16,208 bases of DNA from SKLM01 sp964421785 (lineage in GTDB: Bacteria; Chloroflexota; Anaerolineae; B4-G1). The notes below the pieces were generated by a model, which was given only the letters and a program-made list of their open reading frames with translations, was not told where the DNA came from and made no database searches. The position numbers were made by a program, and so were the translations under genes. Below are positions 5,177 to 12,947 of this stretch, in pieces (positions within the stretch are counted from its first letter, which is position 1; the number at the start of each line of letters is the position of its first letter). Location of the stretch: the NCBI GenBank assembly GCA_964421785.1, contig CAYQZG010000089.1, positions 1-16,208 of the forward strand, given 5' to 3'.

Positions 5177-7796
5177 GTTGATGAGCACCACACGGCAGCG
5201 CCTGGCCGAGCCCCGCTCCAGCCTGTCCCCCCGCACGCTGTGGAACGTCGGGTGGCGCACTTTCACCCGCCACGCCTGGCAGAGCGTCTTGATGATCGTC
5301 GGCATCGCCCTCGGCGTGGCCGTCGTCGTGGCCGTCGACCTGGCGAACGTCAGCGCCAGCCGCGCGTTCGACCTCAGCGTCGATTCCGTCGCCGGCCGCG
5401 CGACGCACCACGTCATCGGAGGGCCACAGGGCTTGGATGAGGCGGTCTATGCCGACCTTCGCCGGGCCGGCATCGTGCGAGAGGCAGCCCCTATCGTCAC
5501 GGCGTACGCCACGTCGCCCGAGCTGGACGGGCGCACCGTCCGGCTTCTGGGCGTGGACCCCTTCGCGGAGGCCCCCTTTCGCTCCTACCTCTCGACCGGC
5601 CAGACGGCCTCTGTGGCCCAACTCACCGCCTTCCTCACAGAACCGGGCGCCGTGCTCGTCTCGGCGGACGTCGCCGAGCGCTATCAACTGGAGCCCGGTG
5701 ACACCTTGCGCCTGGAGATTGCCGGGCGCCAACGCTCGGTCCTCCTTGCCGGTCTCCTGGAGCCCAATGATGACCTCAGTCGCCGCGCTATGGAGGGCCT
5801 CATGCTCGCCGATGTTTCCACGGCCCAGGAGCTGACCGGACGCGTTGGTCGCCTGGACCGCATCGACCTGATCCTGCCTGAGCCCGGCGAGGCGAAGGCG
5901 GCTGAGATCGATCGCTTGCTCTCGCAGAGCGCCCGGAACACCGCCGACGTCCACGTCCAGCCGGTGGAGACGCGTACCGGAGCCACCAAGCAGATGACGG
6001 CTGCCTTCCGTCTCAACCTGACCGCCCTCAGCCTGCTGGCGCTGGTGGTGGGCATGTTCTTGATCTATAACACAATGACCTTCTCGGTGGTCCAGCGTCG
6101 GACGCTGTTTGGCGTCCTACGCTCCCTGGGCGTCACGCGGCGCGAGGTCTTCGCACTGGTGCTCGGCGAAGCGCTGATCATCGGCATCATCAGCGCCGGC
6201 TTGGGTCTCGGGCTAGGCGTGATCATGGGCCAAGCGGCAGTACAGATGGTCACCCGCACGATCAACGATCTCTACTTCGTGCTCACCGTGCGCAGCGTCG
6301 AGATCCCACTCGTCAGCCTGCTCAAGGGCGTCGTTCTCGGCGTTGGAGCCACCGTCGCCGCCGCCGCGCCGCCCGCCCGTGAGGCGGCCACCGTCCCACC
6401 GCGCGCCGCGCTTTCACGCTCCGGCCTCGAGAGCAAGGCAGAGCGAGCCGCCGCTACCGCCGCCCTTGCCGCCGTGGCTGTGATCCTGGTCGGCGTCGCC
6501 ACCCTGGCCTCGCCGATCACCAATCTGATCGTGAGCTTTGGCGGTACGTTCCTGGTCGTCCTCGGCTTCGCTCTCCTTACGCCGCTGGTGACGAAGGTCA
6601 CTATGCAGATCGTCAGGCCCCCTCTGCACCGTGCCCTGGGGATCCTGGGGCACATGGCGCCCCGAGACGTGAGCAAGTCCCTCAGTCGAACCGCCATCGC
6701 CGTGGCTGCCCTGATGGTCGCCATGTCTGTCACCATCGGCATCAGCCTCATGATCACGAGCTTCCGCCAAACCGTCATCGTCTGGCTCAGCGACGCGCTT
6801 CAGGGCGATATCGTTGTCTCGGCGCCGAGCGTCTCGGGCCTCCAGGACGTCACCCCGGTCGATCCCGAGGCAGCGTCCATCGTCTGGCAACACCCGGACG
6901 TGTCCCGCGTGGACCTGCTGCGGTCGACGACGGTAGAGTCGCCGCTGGGTCCAATCGACATTGAGGCGGGCAACAGCCCAGACTACGGCGACGGCCTGCG
7001 TTATCGCGCCTCCGAGGGCTCCCCAAGCGAGACGTGGGACGAGGTCCACGAGGGTCGCGCCGTCATCATCTCCGAACCGCTGGCCAACCGCCTGGGCCTT
7101 TCAAGAGCGGACACCCTCAGTCTCTACACCAACGACGGACCTCGCACCTTTCCCATCGCCGGGATCTACTACGACTACGCCTCAACCAGGGGCACGGCCA
7201 TCATCTCGCTGTCCACCTACCGCGAGGGATGGGACGACGACACCGCCACTGCGCTGGTCGTGCAATTGAGGCCCGACGCCGACCCGGACGCCGTGGCGCG
7301 CGACCTCGAGGCATCTCTCGCGCCCGTGCAGCGCCTGCTCGCGCGACCCAATCAGGCCATCCGCCAGGCCGCGCTAGCGATCTTCGATCGCACCTTCGCT
7401 ATCACCGGCGCGCTACAGGCGCTCGCTACGATCGTCGCCTTCATCGGCGTCCTCAGTGCGCTGTTGGCCCTGCAGCTGGAGAAACAGCGCGAGTTCGGCA
7501 TCCTGCGGGCCGTCGGGCTGACCGTCCGCGAGCTCCGCAGCCTGATCCTTCTGGAAACCGGTCTGATGGGATCCGTCGCCGGGTTGCTCTCCATACCGGC
7601 CGGGTTCGCCCTTGCCGTCATCCTCATCTACGTCATCAACCGGCGATCCTTCGGCTGGACGCTCCAGATGGTCGTCATGGCGGCCCCCTTTGTGCAGGCC
7701 GTTGTCGTCTCGCTGCTCGCCTCACTGCTGGCCGGCATCTATCCTGCCCTCCGTATGGGGGAGATGGCCCCGGCCGAGGCGCTGCGCTATGAATGA
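5166..7796 (+). CDS. FtsX-type ABC permease with two FtsX modules (YbbP-like)
   Basis: This 876-residue inner-membrane protein has an N-terminal membrane helix (about 40-60) and a large extracytoplasmic domain (about 60-275). A first FtsX module follows (helices near 285-310, 325-350 and 375-395, with FGVLRSLGVTRREVF). Central helices come next, then a second extracytoplasmic domain (about 540-730) and a second FtsX module (with REFGILRAVGLT) ending in APAEALRYE. About ten helices and duplicated modules match the COG3127/YbbP layout more than the four-helix MacB/LolC form. The GTG at 5166 overlaps the ATPase gene; an ATG at 5181 is an alternative start five codons in, with weak ribosome-site support. 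The cargo is unknown. In this operon it may extract a membrane-embedded hydrophobic compound such as a pigment product or a lipid. It is the last gene before a new promoter. Confidence 0.88.
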   Translation: MADELMSTTRQRLAEPRSSLSPRTLWNVGWRTFTRHAWQSVLMIVGIALGVAVVVAVDLANVSASRAFDLSVDSVAGRATHHVIGGPQGLDEAVYADLRRAGIVREAAPIVTAYATSPELDGRTVRLLGVDPFAEAPFRSYLSTGQTASVAQLTAFLTEPGAVLVSADVAERYQLEPGDTLRLEIAGRQRSVLLAGLLEPNDDLSRRAMEGLMLADVSTAQELTGRVGRLDRIDLILPEPGEAKAAEIDRLLSQSARNTADVHVQPVETRTGATKQMTAAFRLNLTALSLLALVVGMFLIYNTMTFSVVQRRTLFGVLRSLGVTRREVFALVLGEALIIGIISAGLGLGLGVIMGQAAVQMVTRTINDLYFVLTVRSVEIPLVSLLKGVVLGVGATVAAAAPPAREAATVPPRAALSRSGLESKAERAAATAALAAVAVILVGVATLASPITNLIVSFGGTFLVVLGFALLTPLVTKVTMQIVRPPLHRALGILGHMAPRDVSKSLSRTAIAVAALMVAMSVTIGISLMITSFRQTVIVWLSDALQGDIVVSAPSVSGLQDVTPVDPEAASIVWQHPDVSRVDLLRSTTVESPLGPIDIEAGNSPDYGDGLRYRASEGSPSETWDEVHEGRAVIISEPLANRLGLSRADTLSLYTNDGPRTFPIAGIYYDYASTRGTAIISLSTYREGWDDDTATALVVQLRPDADPDAVARDLEASLAPVQRLLARPNQAIRQAALAIFDRTFAITGALQALATIVAFIGVLSALLALQLEKQREFGILRAVGLTVRELRSLILLETGLMGSVAGLLSIPAGFALAVILIYVINRRSFGWTLQMVVMAAPFVQAVVVSLLASLLAGIYPALRMGEMAPAEALRYE

Positions 7797-7811
7797 TTTC
7801 CTGGAGGCGAC

Positions 7812-7840
7812 TTGACACCAACTCATAAACATATCATAAT
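7812..7840 (+). promoter_or_regulatory. Near-consensus sigma70-type promoter P2
   Basis: TTGACA (7812-7817), a 17-base spacer and CATAAT (7835-7840) match consensus at 11 of 12 positions. Its place 15 bases after the permease stop marks a new transcription unit for the dehydratase and DegV genes, with a leader of roughly 85 bases. The surroundings are unusually A/T-rich for this window. I see no terminator for the upstream operon. Confidence 0.75.
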
Positions 7841-7933
7841 AGTGTGCAATCTACTCACCGTCCGCAACGCACCAAGCGAGCCAATAGTTAGAAGGCACGT
7901 TCAAAGCACCCAGAGCCGCAAAGGAGGCCACTG

Positions 7934-8281
7934 ATGGACCAGAAGCTAGCACAGATGAAGTGCTCCGCCTGCCGTGGCGACGACCCGCCCCTGACGGGCC
8001 AGGAGCTCGAGACCTACCTTCCCCAAGTCCCGGCGTGGGACCTTGTCGAGGAAGGCGGGGTCAAGAAGCTGAGGCGCACCTTCAAGTTCCGCAACTTCGT
8101 CGAGGCACTGGCGTTCACTAACCACGTCGGCGAGGCAGCGGAGGAGGAGGGGCACCATCCCATCATCACCCTGACGTGGGGCAAGGCCACCGTCACCTGG
8201 TACACGCATAAGATCAGCGGACTACACGAAAATGACTTCATCATGGCGGCCAAGACCGACGAGCTTCACGCCGACGGCTAG
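7934..8281 (+). CDS. phhB: Pterin-4a-carbinolamine dehydratase (4a-hydroxytetrahydrobiopterin dehydratase)
   Basis: This 115-residue cytoplasmic enzyme dehydrates 4a-hydroxytetrahydropterin, regenerating the cofactor of aromatic amino-acid hydroxylases. The family signature is complete: EEGHHP with H74, H75 and P76, WYTH with H92, and D101 after GLHENDF. The N-terminal CSACRGDDPPLT region is also typical of bacterial members. AAAGGAGG (7920-7927) lies 6 bases before the ATG, an excellent site. No phenylalanine hydroxylase is in the window, so the physiological pterin partner is unclear; in some bacteria lacking that hydroxylase the protein has been linked to other pterin roles. It is first in the P2 unit, 32 bases ahead of the DegV gene. 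Confidence 0.93.
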   Translation: MDQKLAQMKCSACRGDDPPLTGQELETYLPQVPAWDLVEEGGVKKLRRTFKFRNFVEALAFTNHVGEAAEEEGHHPIITLTWGKATVTWYTHKISGLHENDFIMAAKTDELHADG

Positions 8282-8313
8282 CCCATTGGACCGCGCACGG
8301 AATCGAGGGTATC

Positions 8314-9162
8314 ATGCCAATCAAGATCGTCACCGACAGTACCTGCGACCTGCCCGAGGAGATCGTCGCCGATCTCGACGTCACAGTTGTACCGCTCTAC
8401 ATTAACGTCGGCCAGGAGAGCTACCTGGACGGCATCGAGATGTCGCGCCAGGCGTTCTACGAGCGGCTGCCGCACTTTGACCACCACCCCCAGACCGCCT
8501 CGCCCGGCCCAGAGATGTTCCGCGAGACCTACGAGCGGCTGGCGGAGGAAGGCGCGGAGGAGATCCTCTCCATCCACATCTCGATTAGTCTGAGCGGGAC
8601 GCTCAACACGGCCAAACTGGCCGCCCAGGCTGTGCGCGCCATTCCCGTCACCGTCTTCGACTCCCGGCAGTTGAGCATCGGCACCGGATTCCTGGTCGAG
8701 ACAGCGGCCAAAATGGCTGCGGCGGGTCACTCTATCGCCGAGATCATTGAGAGCCTCAAGGAGAAGACCAACCGGACGCACCTCTTCGCCGCGCTCGACA
8801 CCCTGGAGTTCCTGCGGCGTAGTGGGCGCATGAGCTGGGCGGTCTCCAAGATCGGCGGGCTGCTCAAGATCAAGCCGCTGCTCACCATGCACGACGGCGA
8901 TCCGGGCGTCGAGCGGGTCCGCACCAGCAAGCGCGCCATTCAGCGCCTCATGGACAAGCTCACCGACCTCTATCCTCTGGAGGAGCTGGCCCTGGTGCAC
9001 ACGAACGCGCCCGAGATGATAGAGGAACTCCGCGAGCGCGCCCGGCATCTCTTCCCCGAGGGGAAGGAGCCTGTCACAGTCGACGTGACGCCCGTCATCG
9101 GCACCCACATCGGCCCTGGGGCGGCAGGCTTCGCCTGCGTCTCCGCCGGCAAGGGACAGTGA
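8314..9162 (+). CDS. DegV family fatty-acid-binding protein
   Basis: This 282-residue protein has the family length. It begins with IKIVTDSTCDLP, carries the SLSGT loop (92-96) that holds the fatty-acid carboxylate in DegV/FakB structures, and has the LDTLEFLRRSGR and KIKPLL segments. It ends with a THIGPGAAGFA segment that lines the lipid pocket. In Firmicutes such proteins (FakB) present fatty acids to the kinase FakA for phosphorylation. No FakA-like gene is seen here, so only lipid binding can be claimed. A weak GAGGG (8305-8309) precedes the ATG. An inverted-repeat element begins 18 bases after the stop. Confidence 0.92.
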   Translation: MPIKIVTDSTCDLPEEIVADLDVTVVPLYINVGQESYLDGIEMSRQAFYERLPHFDHHPQTASPGPEMFRETYERLAEEGAEEILSIHISISLSGTLNTAKLAAQAVRAIPVTVFDSRQLSIGTGFLVETAAKMAAAGHSIAEIIESLKEKTNRTHLFAALDTLEFLRRSGRMSWAVSKIGGLLKIKPLLTMHDGDPGVERVRTSKRAIQRLMDKLTDLYPLEELALVHTNAPEMIEELRERARHLFPEGKEPVTVDVTPVIGTHIGPGAAGFACVSAGKGQ

Positions 9163-9180
9163 ACGTCTTGATTGGCGAGC

Positions 9181-9285
9181 TTACCCTCCCGAAAGCTACG
9201 ATGGCTAATTCTCGCCAAGCATCGAGACACTCGGCGCATTTTCTTGACTCACTGGGGGCTATCTTTCCAGCTTTCGGGAGGGTTA
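9181..9285. repeat. MITE-like element, copy A (inverted terminal repeats)
   Basis: The ends are inverted repeats: TTACCCTCCCGAAAGCT at 9181-9197 pairs with AGCTTTCGGGAGGGTTA at 9269-9285 with one mismatch. The element is noncoding and has a TA at each edge, which could be a target duplication. Its core (9188-9278) matches the reverse complement of copy B (9813-9902) at about 72 of 91 aligned positions, by my hand alignment. Blocks such as CTCGGCGCAT and TTGACTCAC are identical. Similarity of interior as well as ends shows two copies of one element rather than chance hairpins. Confidence 0.75.
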
Positions 9286-9320
9286 TCAATACGCTAAGTG
9301 TGGCACCGCGGGGTTGAGCA

Positions 9321-9333
9321 ATCACCTGGTGAT
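9321..9333. promoter_or_regulatory. Perfect 13-base palindrome upstream of the EamA-like gene
   Basis: ATCACCTGGTGAT is a perfect 6+1+6 palindrome, 33 bases ahead of the gene at 9367. It could be an operator. A weak TTGAGC/TCTGAT promoter-like pair (9314-9319 and 9336-9341, 16-base spacer) surrounds it. There is no other support. Confidence 0.3.
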
Positions 9334-9366
9334 GGTCTGATGATCGTCTAGCAGCAAGGAGCGCCC

Positions 9367-9792
9367 ATGCTATACTACCTGACCATCGGCCTCGCCATCC
9401 TCTCCTCCGTGCTCTACCACGTCTTCATCAAACTGACGCCAGGGGACGTCCACCCCGCCGTCTCCCTGATCGCGACCTATGGGACGGCCGCGGTGATCTG
9501 TCTCGGGCTGTTGCCCCTCTTTCCCCTGAAGGCGCGTTTCGGTGAGTCCTTCAAGCAGCTGAACTGGGCTAGCTACGCCCTGGCGGCGGCCCTCGTCGGC
9601 CTGGAGATGGGCTTCTTGCTGGCCTACCGGGCTGGATGGCGCATCAGCATCTCGGCCATCGTCGTCAACGTGACCGTAACGATCCTCCTCGTGCCCATCG
9701 GACTGCTGCTTTTTGAGGAGCAGCTATCGCTCTTGAACCTGGCCGGCGTTCTGGTCGCCATCATCGGCCTGGTCATGATGAACACAAGGTGA
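9367..9792 (+). CDS. Small EamA-domain (DMT superfamily) membrane protein
   Basis: The 141-residue product is almost all hydrophobic, with about five membrane helices (near 2-22, 30-52, 66-90, 92-113 and 117-138). It ends in the EEQLSLLNLAGVLVAIIGLVMMN segment typical of a single EamA repeat. Full EamA transporters have two such repeats in about 300 residues, so this half-size form would need to dimerise, as small multidrug-resistance proteins do. The substrate is unknown. AAGGAG (9356-9361) is 5 bases before the ATG. The gene stands alone between two inverted copies of a MITE-like element, which separate it from both neighbours and suggest a mobile or inserted cassette. Confidence 0.8.
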   Translation: MLYYLTIGLAILSSVLYHVFIKLTPGDVHPAVSLIATYGTAAVICLGLLPLFPLKARFGESFKQLNWASYALAAALVGLEMGFLLAYRAGWRISISAIVVNVTVTILLVPIGLLLFEEQLSLLNLAGVLVAIIGLVMMNTR

Positions 9793-9809
9793 CCGACGCG
9801 TGCAACAAC

Positions 9810-9905
9810 CTTCCCGAAAGCTAGAAGAGCAGCCACCCGGTGAGTCAACCATGCGCCGAGCGACTCGATCTTTGGCGAAAACTGACCACCGTAGCTTTCG
9901 GGAAG
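9810..9905. repeat. MITE-like element, copy B (inverted relative to copy A)
   Basis: CTTCCCGAAAGCTA at 9810-9823 is perfectly complementary to TAGCTTTCGGGAAG at 9892-9905. The interior, read on the minus strand, aligns with copy A along its whole length, so the two copies face each other across the EamA-like gene. It starts 17 bases after that gene's stop and ends 47 bases before the epimerase start, filling most of the intergenic gap. Confidence 0.75.
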
Positions 9906-9952
9906 ATAAGTGAAGTTTCTTAGTCACAAACGGGGCCTAAAGGAGACAACCT

Positions 9953-10855
9953 GTGCGAGTCATCATCACCGGCGGAACGGGCCTGATCGGCCAGGCGCTG
10001 AGCGCCAGCCTGGCCGCTGAAGATCATCAAGTGATCGTCCTCAGCCGCAACCCGGAGTCGGCGCCTGCTATGCCTACCGGGGTACGGATCGTGCCATGGA
10101 ACGCCCGCACGGCCGAGGGCTGGGGCGCGTTGGCCGACGGCGCCGATGCCATCGTCAACCTGGCCGGCGCAAGCCTCAGCAGGCGTTGGACAGAACGCAA
10201 CAAGCAGCTCGTCCGCGATAGCCGCCTGAACGCCGGACGCGCCGTGGTCGATGCTGTCGAGAAAGCGGAGACGAAACCCGGCGCCGTGATCCAGGCATCC
10301 GGGGCCGGCGCCTACGGCCCCCGAAGCGACGAGGTGATCACCGAGACGGCAAGCTTCGGAGACGGCTTCCTGGGGCGTACCGCAGCCCGGTGGGAGGCAT
10401 CCACCGCCCCGGTGGAGGGACTGGGCGTGCGCCGCGCCATCATCCGCAGCGGGGTGGTGCTCAGCAACGCCGGCGGCGCCTTCCCCCTGCTGGCGCTCCC
10501 GTTTCGCCTCTTCGTCGGCGGTCCGCTCGGCAGCGGAGAGCAATGGCTGCCCTGGATCCATATGGACGACGAAGTGCAGGCCATCCGCTTCCTGATCGAA
10601 AACGAGGCCGCCGCCGGACCCTTCAACCTCTCGGCGCCCAACCCCGTGACCAACGCCGAGTTCGGCCGCTTGCTGGGGAAGGTGATGTGCCGCCCGGCCT
10701 TCCTCCGCGTGCCCGCCTTCGCCATTCGCCTCGTCCTGGGCGAGATGAGCACCGTGGTGCTCGAGGGCCAGCGGGCGATTCCCGAGCGGCTGCTCGATCT
10801 TGGCTTCGCGTTCCGCTTCCCGGAGGCCAAGGCAGCGCTGCAAGACCTGCTATGA
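9953..10855 (+). CDS. TIGR01777-family NAD(P)-binding epimerase-like protein (YfcH-like SDR)
   Basis: This 300-residue extended short-chain dehydrogenase has Rossmann motif GGTGLIG (7-13), VNLAG (68-72), ASGAGAYGP with Tyr121, RSGVVLS, PWIHMDDE (200-207) and FNLSAPNPVTN. The order and spacing match the TIGR01777 family, named as sugar-nucleotide epimerases though the reaction of most members is unproven. Homologues are linked to cell or plastid division in cyanobacteria and plants. The usual YxxxK pair is not obvious (the residues after Tyr121 are GPRS), as is common in this family. The start is GTG, with AAAGGAG seven to eight bases upstream. It is probably first in an operon with the Rieske gene 63 bases downstream. 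Confidence 0.9.
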   Translation: MRVIITGGTGLIGQALSASLAAEDHQVIVLSRNPESAPAMPTGVRIVPWNARTAEGWGALADGADAIVNLAGASLSRRWTERNKQLVRDSRLNAGRAVVDAVEKAETKPGAVIQASGAGAYGPRSDEVITETASFGDGFLGRTAARWEASTAPVEGLGVRRAIIRSGVVLSNAGGAFPLLALPFRLFVGGPLGSGEQWLPWIHMDDEVQAIRFLIENEAAAGPFNLSAPNPVTNAEFGRLLGKVMCRPAFLRVPAFAIRLVLGEMSTVVLEGQRAIPERLLDLGFAFRFPEAKAALQDLL

Positions 10856-10918
10856 TTAAGCATAACGGCATACGCAATACGCACAACACGCTTCCCCAAC
10901 CAAAGTCAGGAGATAACC

Positions 10919-11281
10919 ATGAACTGGACCAACGTCTTGCCCGAGGCCGAGCTACCGAAGGGCGCCCGCCGCGTCGTGACCGTCGCCGGCCAGGACGTTC
11001 TGCTCATCAACCACCAGGGTGAAATCCACGCCGTGGACAACCGCTGCCCCCACCTGCAGGCCAAGATGGAGAAGGGCGAGGTGACGGACGACGGCGCCAT
11101 CGTCTGTCCGCGTCACCACAGCGTCTTCGACTTGGCGACCGGCGCGGTGCGGGAATGGGTGACCTGGCCCCCCGTCGTGGGCCGCGCCCTCGGCGCTATC
11201 TCCCAGGAGAACGCCCTACCGGTCTACCCGACCAAGATAGACGAGGGGGCCATCTGGGTGGGGCTCGAGGAATCGCCATGA
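10919..11281 (+). CDS. Rieske [2Fe-2S] ferredoxin-like protein
   Basis: This 120-residue soluble single-domain Rieske protein has cluster ligands C43-P-H45 and C63-P-R-H66, 18 residues apart, as in NirD-like and ferredoxin-type Rieske proteins. It should carry one electron to an oxygenase or reductase. No partner oxygenase is adjacent, so its partner is unknown. A GGAGA a few bases before the ATG is a fair ribosome site. The stop overlaps the truD start (ATGA), so the two are translationally coupled. Confidence 0.9.
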   Translation: MNWTNVLPEAELPKGARRVVTVAGQDVLLINHQGEIHAVDNRCPHLQAKMEKGEVTDDGAIVCPRHHSVFDLATGAVREWVTWPPVVGRALGAISQENALPVYPTKIDEGAIWVGLEESP

Positions 11282-12339
11282 GCGAGACCCAGCCGCCGGT
11301 GTTGATGCACCCCAACGACCTGCCCTACGTCACGGCCGACCTGCCCGGCGTCGGCGGCGAGATCAAGGTCGAGCCTGCCCACTTCGTGGTCGAGGAGATA
11401 CCGCTATACGAAGCATCCGGCCAGGGCCAGCACGTCTACGTGCGTCTGACCCGCGAGGGTCAGACCACACGCGCGCTTCAGAACGAGCTCGCGCAGCTCT
11501 TCAACCTGCGCGACGTCGACGTCGGCTGTGCGGGGCGAAAGGACAAGCACGCCCGCACCACCCAGACCTTCTCGCTCAACCTGCCCAACGTCGACAAGGC
11601 TCAGGTCGCCCGCCGCATCCGCGATCATCTGCCGGTCGAGCTCGACTGGGTGCAGCGCCACCGCAACAAGCTCAAGGCCGGCCACCTGCTTGGCAACCGC
11701 TTCCGCATCGTCGTCCTGGGGCCGGAGCAGGACGCGCTGCCGCAGGCCCAGTCAATAGTCGAGACCCTGCGAGAACGCGGCCTGCCCAACGCCTACGGGC
11801 CGCAGCGCTTCGGGCGCGAGGGCGACAACGCAGAGCGCGGCCGCCAGATCCTCTTCACCGGCACGGGACCCCGAAAGCGCTGGCTGCGGCGGCTTCTGCT
11901 GCGCGCCTACCAGTCGGCGCTGTTCAACACCTGGCTGGTGCGGCGCATAGAGCGCGGCTGGTTCGAGCGACTGCTGGCCGGCGACGTGGCCAAGAAGCTC
12001 GACACCGGGGGGCTCTTCGAGGTCGAGGACGCCCAGGCCGAGCAGCCCCGCTTCGACCGGGATGAGATCACCTACACCGGCCCCATCTATGGCTCCCGTA
12101 TGTGGTGGGCCACCGGCGAGCCGGGCGAGCTGGAGCATGAGATACTGGAGCAGGCCGGCGTGACCGAGGACCTGCTCGATCGCGCCCACCTGAACGGCAG
12201 CCGTCGCCGGGCCCGCCTGCTGCTGGATGATCTGACGGTCGAGTCGCACCCCGACGGCCTGCTGTTCACCTTCAGCCTGCCGAAGGGTTCCTATGCCACG
12301 ACCTTGCTACGCGAGGTGATGAAAGAGTCGGGCGAATGA
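11278..12339 (+). CDS. truD: tRNA pseudouridine(13) synthase TruD
   Basis: This 353-residue enzyme isomerises U13 of certain tRNAs to pseudouridine. The catalytic segment GRKDKHARTTQ (86-96) contains the family aspartate, Asp89. NAYGPQRFGREGDN (171-184) is the second family signature, and the C-terminal part holds the TruD insertion region and ends in PKGSYATTLLRE. The ATG at 11278 is chosen over the longer upstream frame because it overlaps the preceding stop as ATGA, fits the family N-terminus (EIKVEPAHFVVEEIP) and has a GAGGAA nearby. Its own stop overlaps the next start as ATGA. Confidence 0.93.
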   Translation: MSETQPPVLMHPNDLPYVTADLPGVGGEIKVEPAHFVVEEIPLYEASGQGQHVYVRLTREGQTTRALQNELAQLFNLRDVDVGCAGRKDKHARTTQTFSLNLPNVDKAQVARRIRDHLPVELDWVQRHRNKLKAGHLLGNRFRIVVLGPEQDALPQAQSIVETLRERGLPNAYGPQRFGREGDNAERGRQILFTGTGPRKRWLRRLLLRAYQSALFNTWLVRRIERGWFERLLAGDVAKKLDTGGLFEVEDAQAEQPRFDRDEITYTGPIYGSRMWWATGEPGELEHEILEQAGVTEDLLDRAHLNGSRRRARLLLDDLTVESHPDGLLFTFSLPKGSYATTLLREVMKESGE

Positions 12340-12947
12340 TCCACCTGCTGCTGCGAGGCATCCTCATCGGCCTCTCCATCGCCGCGCCTGTCGGGCCGAT
12401 CGGGGTGCTCTGCATCCGACGGACGCTGACCGAGGGACGAGCGGCCGGTTTCGCCTCTGGGCTGGGGGCCGCGACCGCTGACGCGATCTACGGCTCCATC
12501 GCCGGGTTCGGCCTGACGTTTCTCTCCGGCCTACTGGTCGATCAGCAGGCGTGGATTCGCCTCGTCGGCGGCCTCTTCCTCTGCTACCTGGGCGTGCGGG
12601 CCTTCTTCGCCGAGCCGGCCGAGGGGGCGGAATCGGCCCAGGGACGCGGGCTATGGAGCGCTTACGGCTCGACCTTCCTGTTCACGCTGACCAATCCGAT
12701 GACGATTCTGGCCTTTGCCGCAATCTTCGCCGGGCTGGGCGTGGCGGAGGCGGATCGGGATTACGCCTCGGCGGCTTTGCTGGTGCTGGGCGTGTTTGGC
12801 GGCTCGGTGCTCTGGTGGTTCGCCCTGAGCACCATCGCAGGGCTGTTCCGCGGGCGCTTCGACATCCGCTCCCTGCGCTGGGCCAACCGCGCCTCCGGCG
12901 TCGTGGTGACCGGGTTGGGCGTGGCGGCGTTGGTAAGCCTGCTATGA
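12336..12947 (+). CDS. LysE/RhtB family amino-acid exporter
   Basis: This 203-residue inner-membrane protein has about six hydrophobic helices. The N-terminal LysE signature is visible: IAAPVGPIGVLCIRRTLTEG then SGLGAATADAIYG, with TNPMTILAFAAIF in the middle. Family members export amino acids or related metabolites using the proton gradient; the substrate is not predictable. It overlaps truD by ATGA and the next gene by ATGA, so it lies inside a coupled set. The functional link with TruD is not obvious and may be simple operon packing. Confidence 0.9.
   Translation: MIHLLLRGILIGLSIAAPVGPIGVLCIRRTLTEGRAAGFASGLGAATADAIYGSIAGFGLTFLSGLLVDQQAWIRLVGGLFLCYLGVRAFFAEPAEGAESAQGRGLWSAYGSTFLFTLTNPMTILAFAAIFAGLGVAEADRDYASAALLVLGVFGGSVLWWFALSTIAGLFRGRFDIRSLRWANRASGVVVTGLGVAALVSLL

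Noticed and set aside
8278..9108. Minus-strand frame of 276 codons opposite DegV
   Set aside because: DegV on the + strand carries complete family motifs; the minus frame shows none and lacks a credible ribosome site.
11155..11277. N-terminal extension of the TruD frame back to 11155
   Set aside because: It lies inside the Rieske gene, is Arg/Pro/Gly-rich and has no TruD similarity. The ATGA overlap at 11278 is the natural start.
12551..12943. Upstream extension of the COG5621 frame
   Set aside because: It runs inside the LysE-family gene in another frame. Starting at 12944 gives a signal helix and an ATGA overlap.
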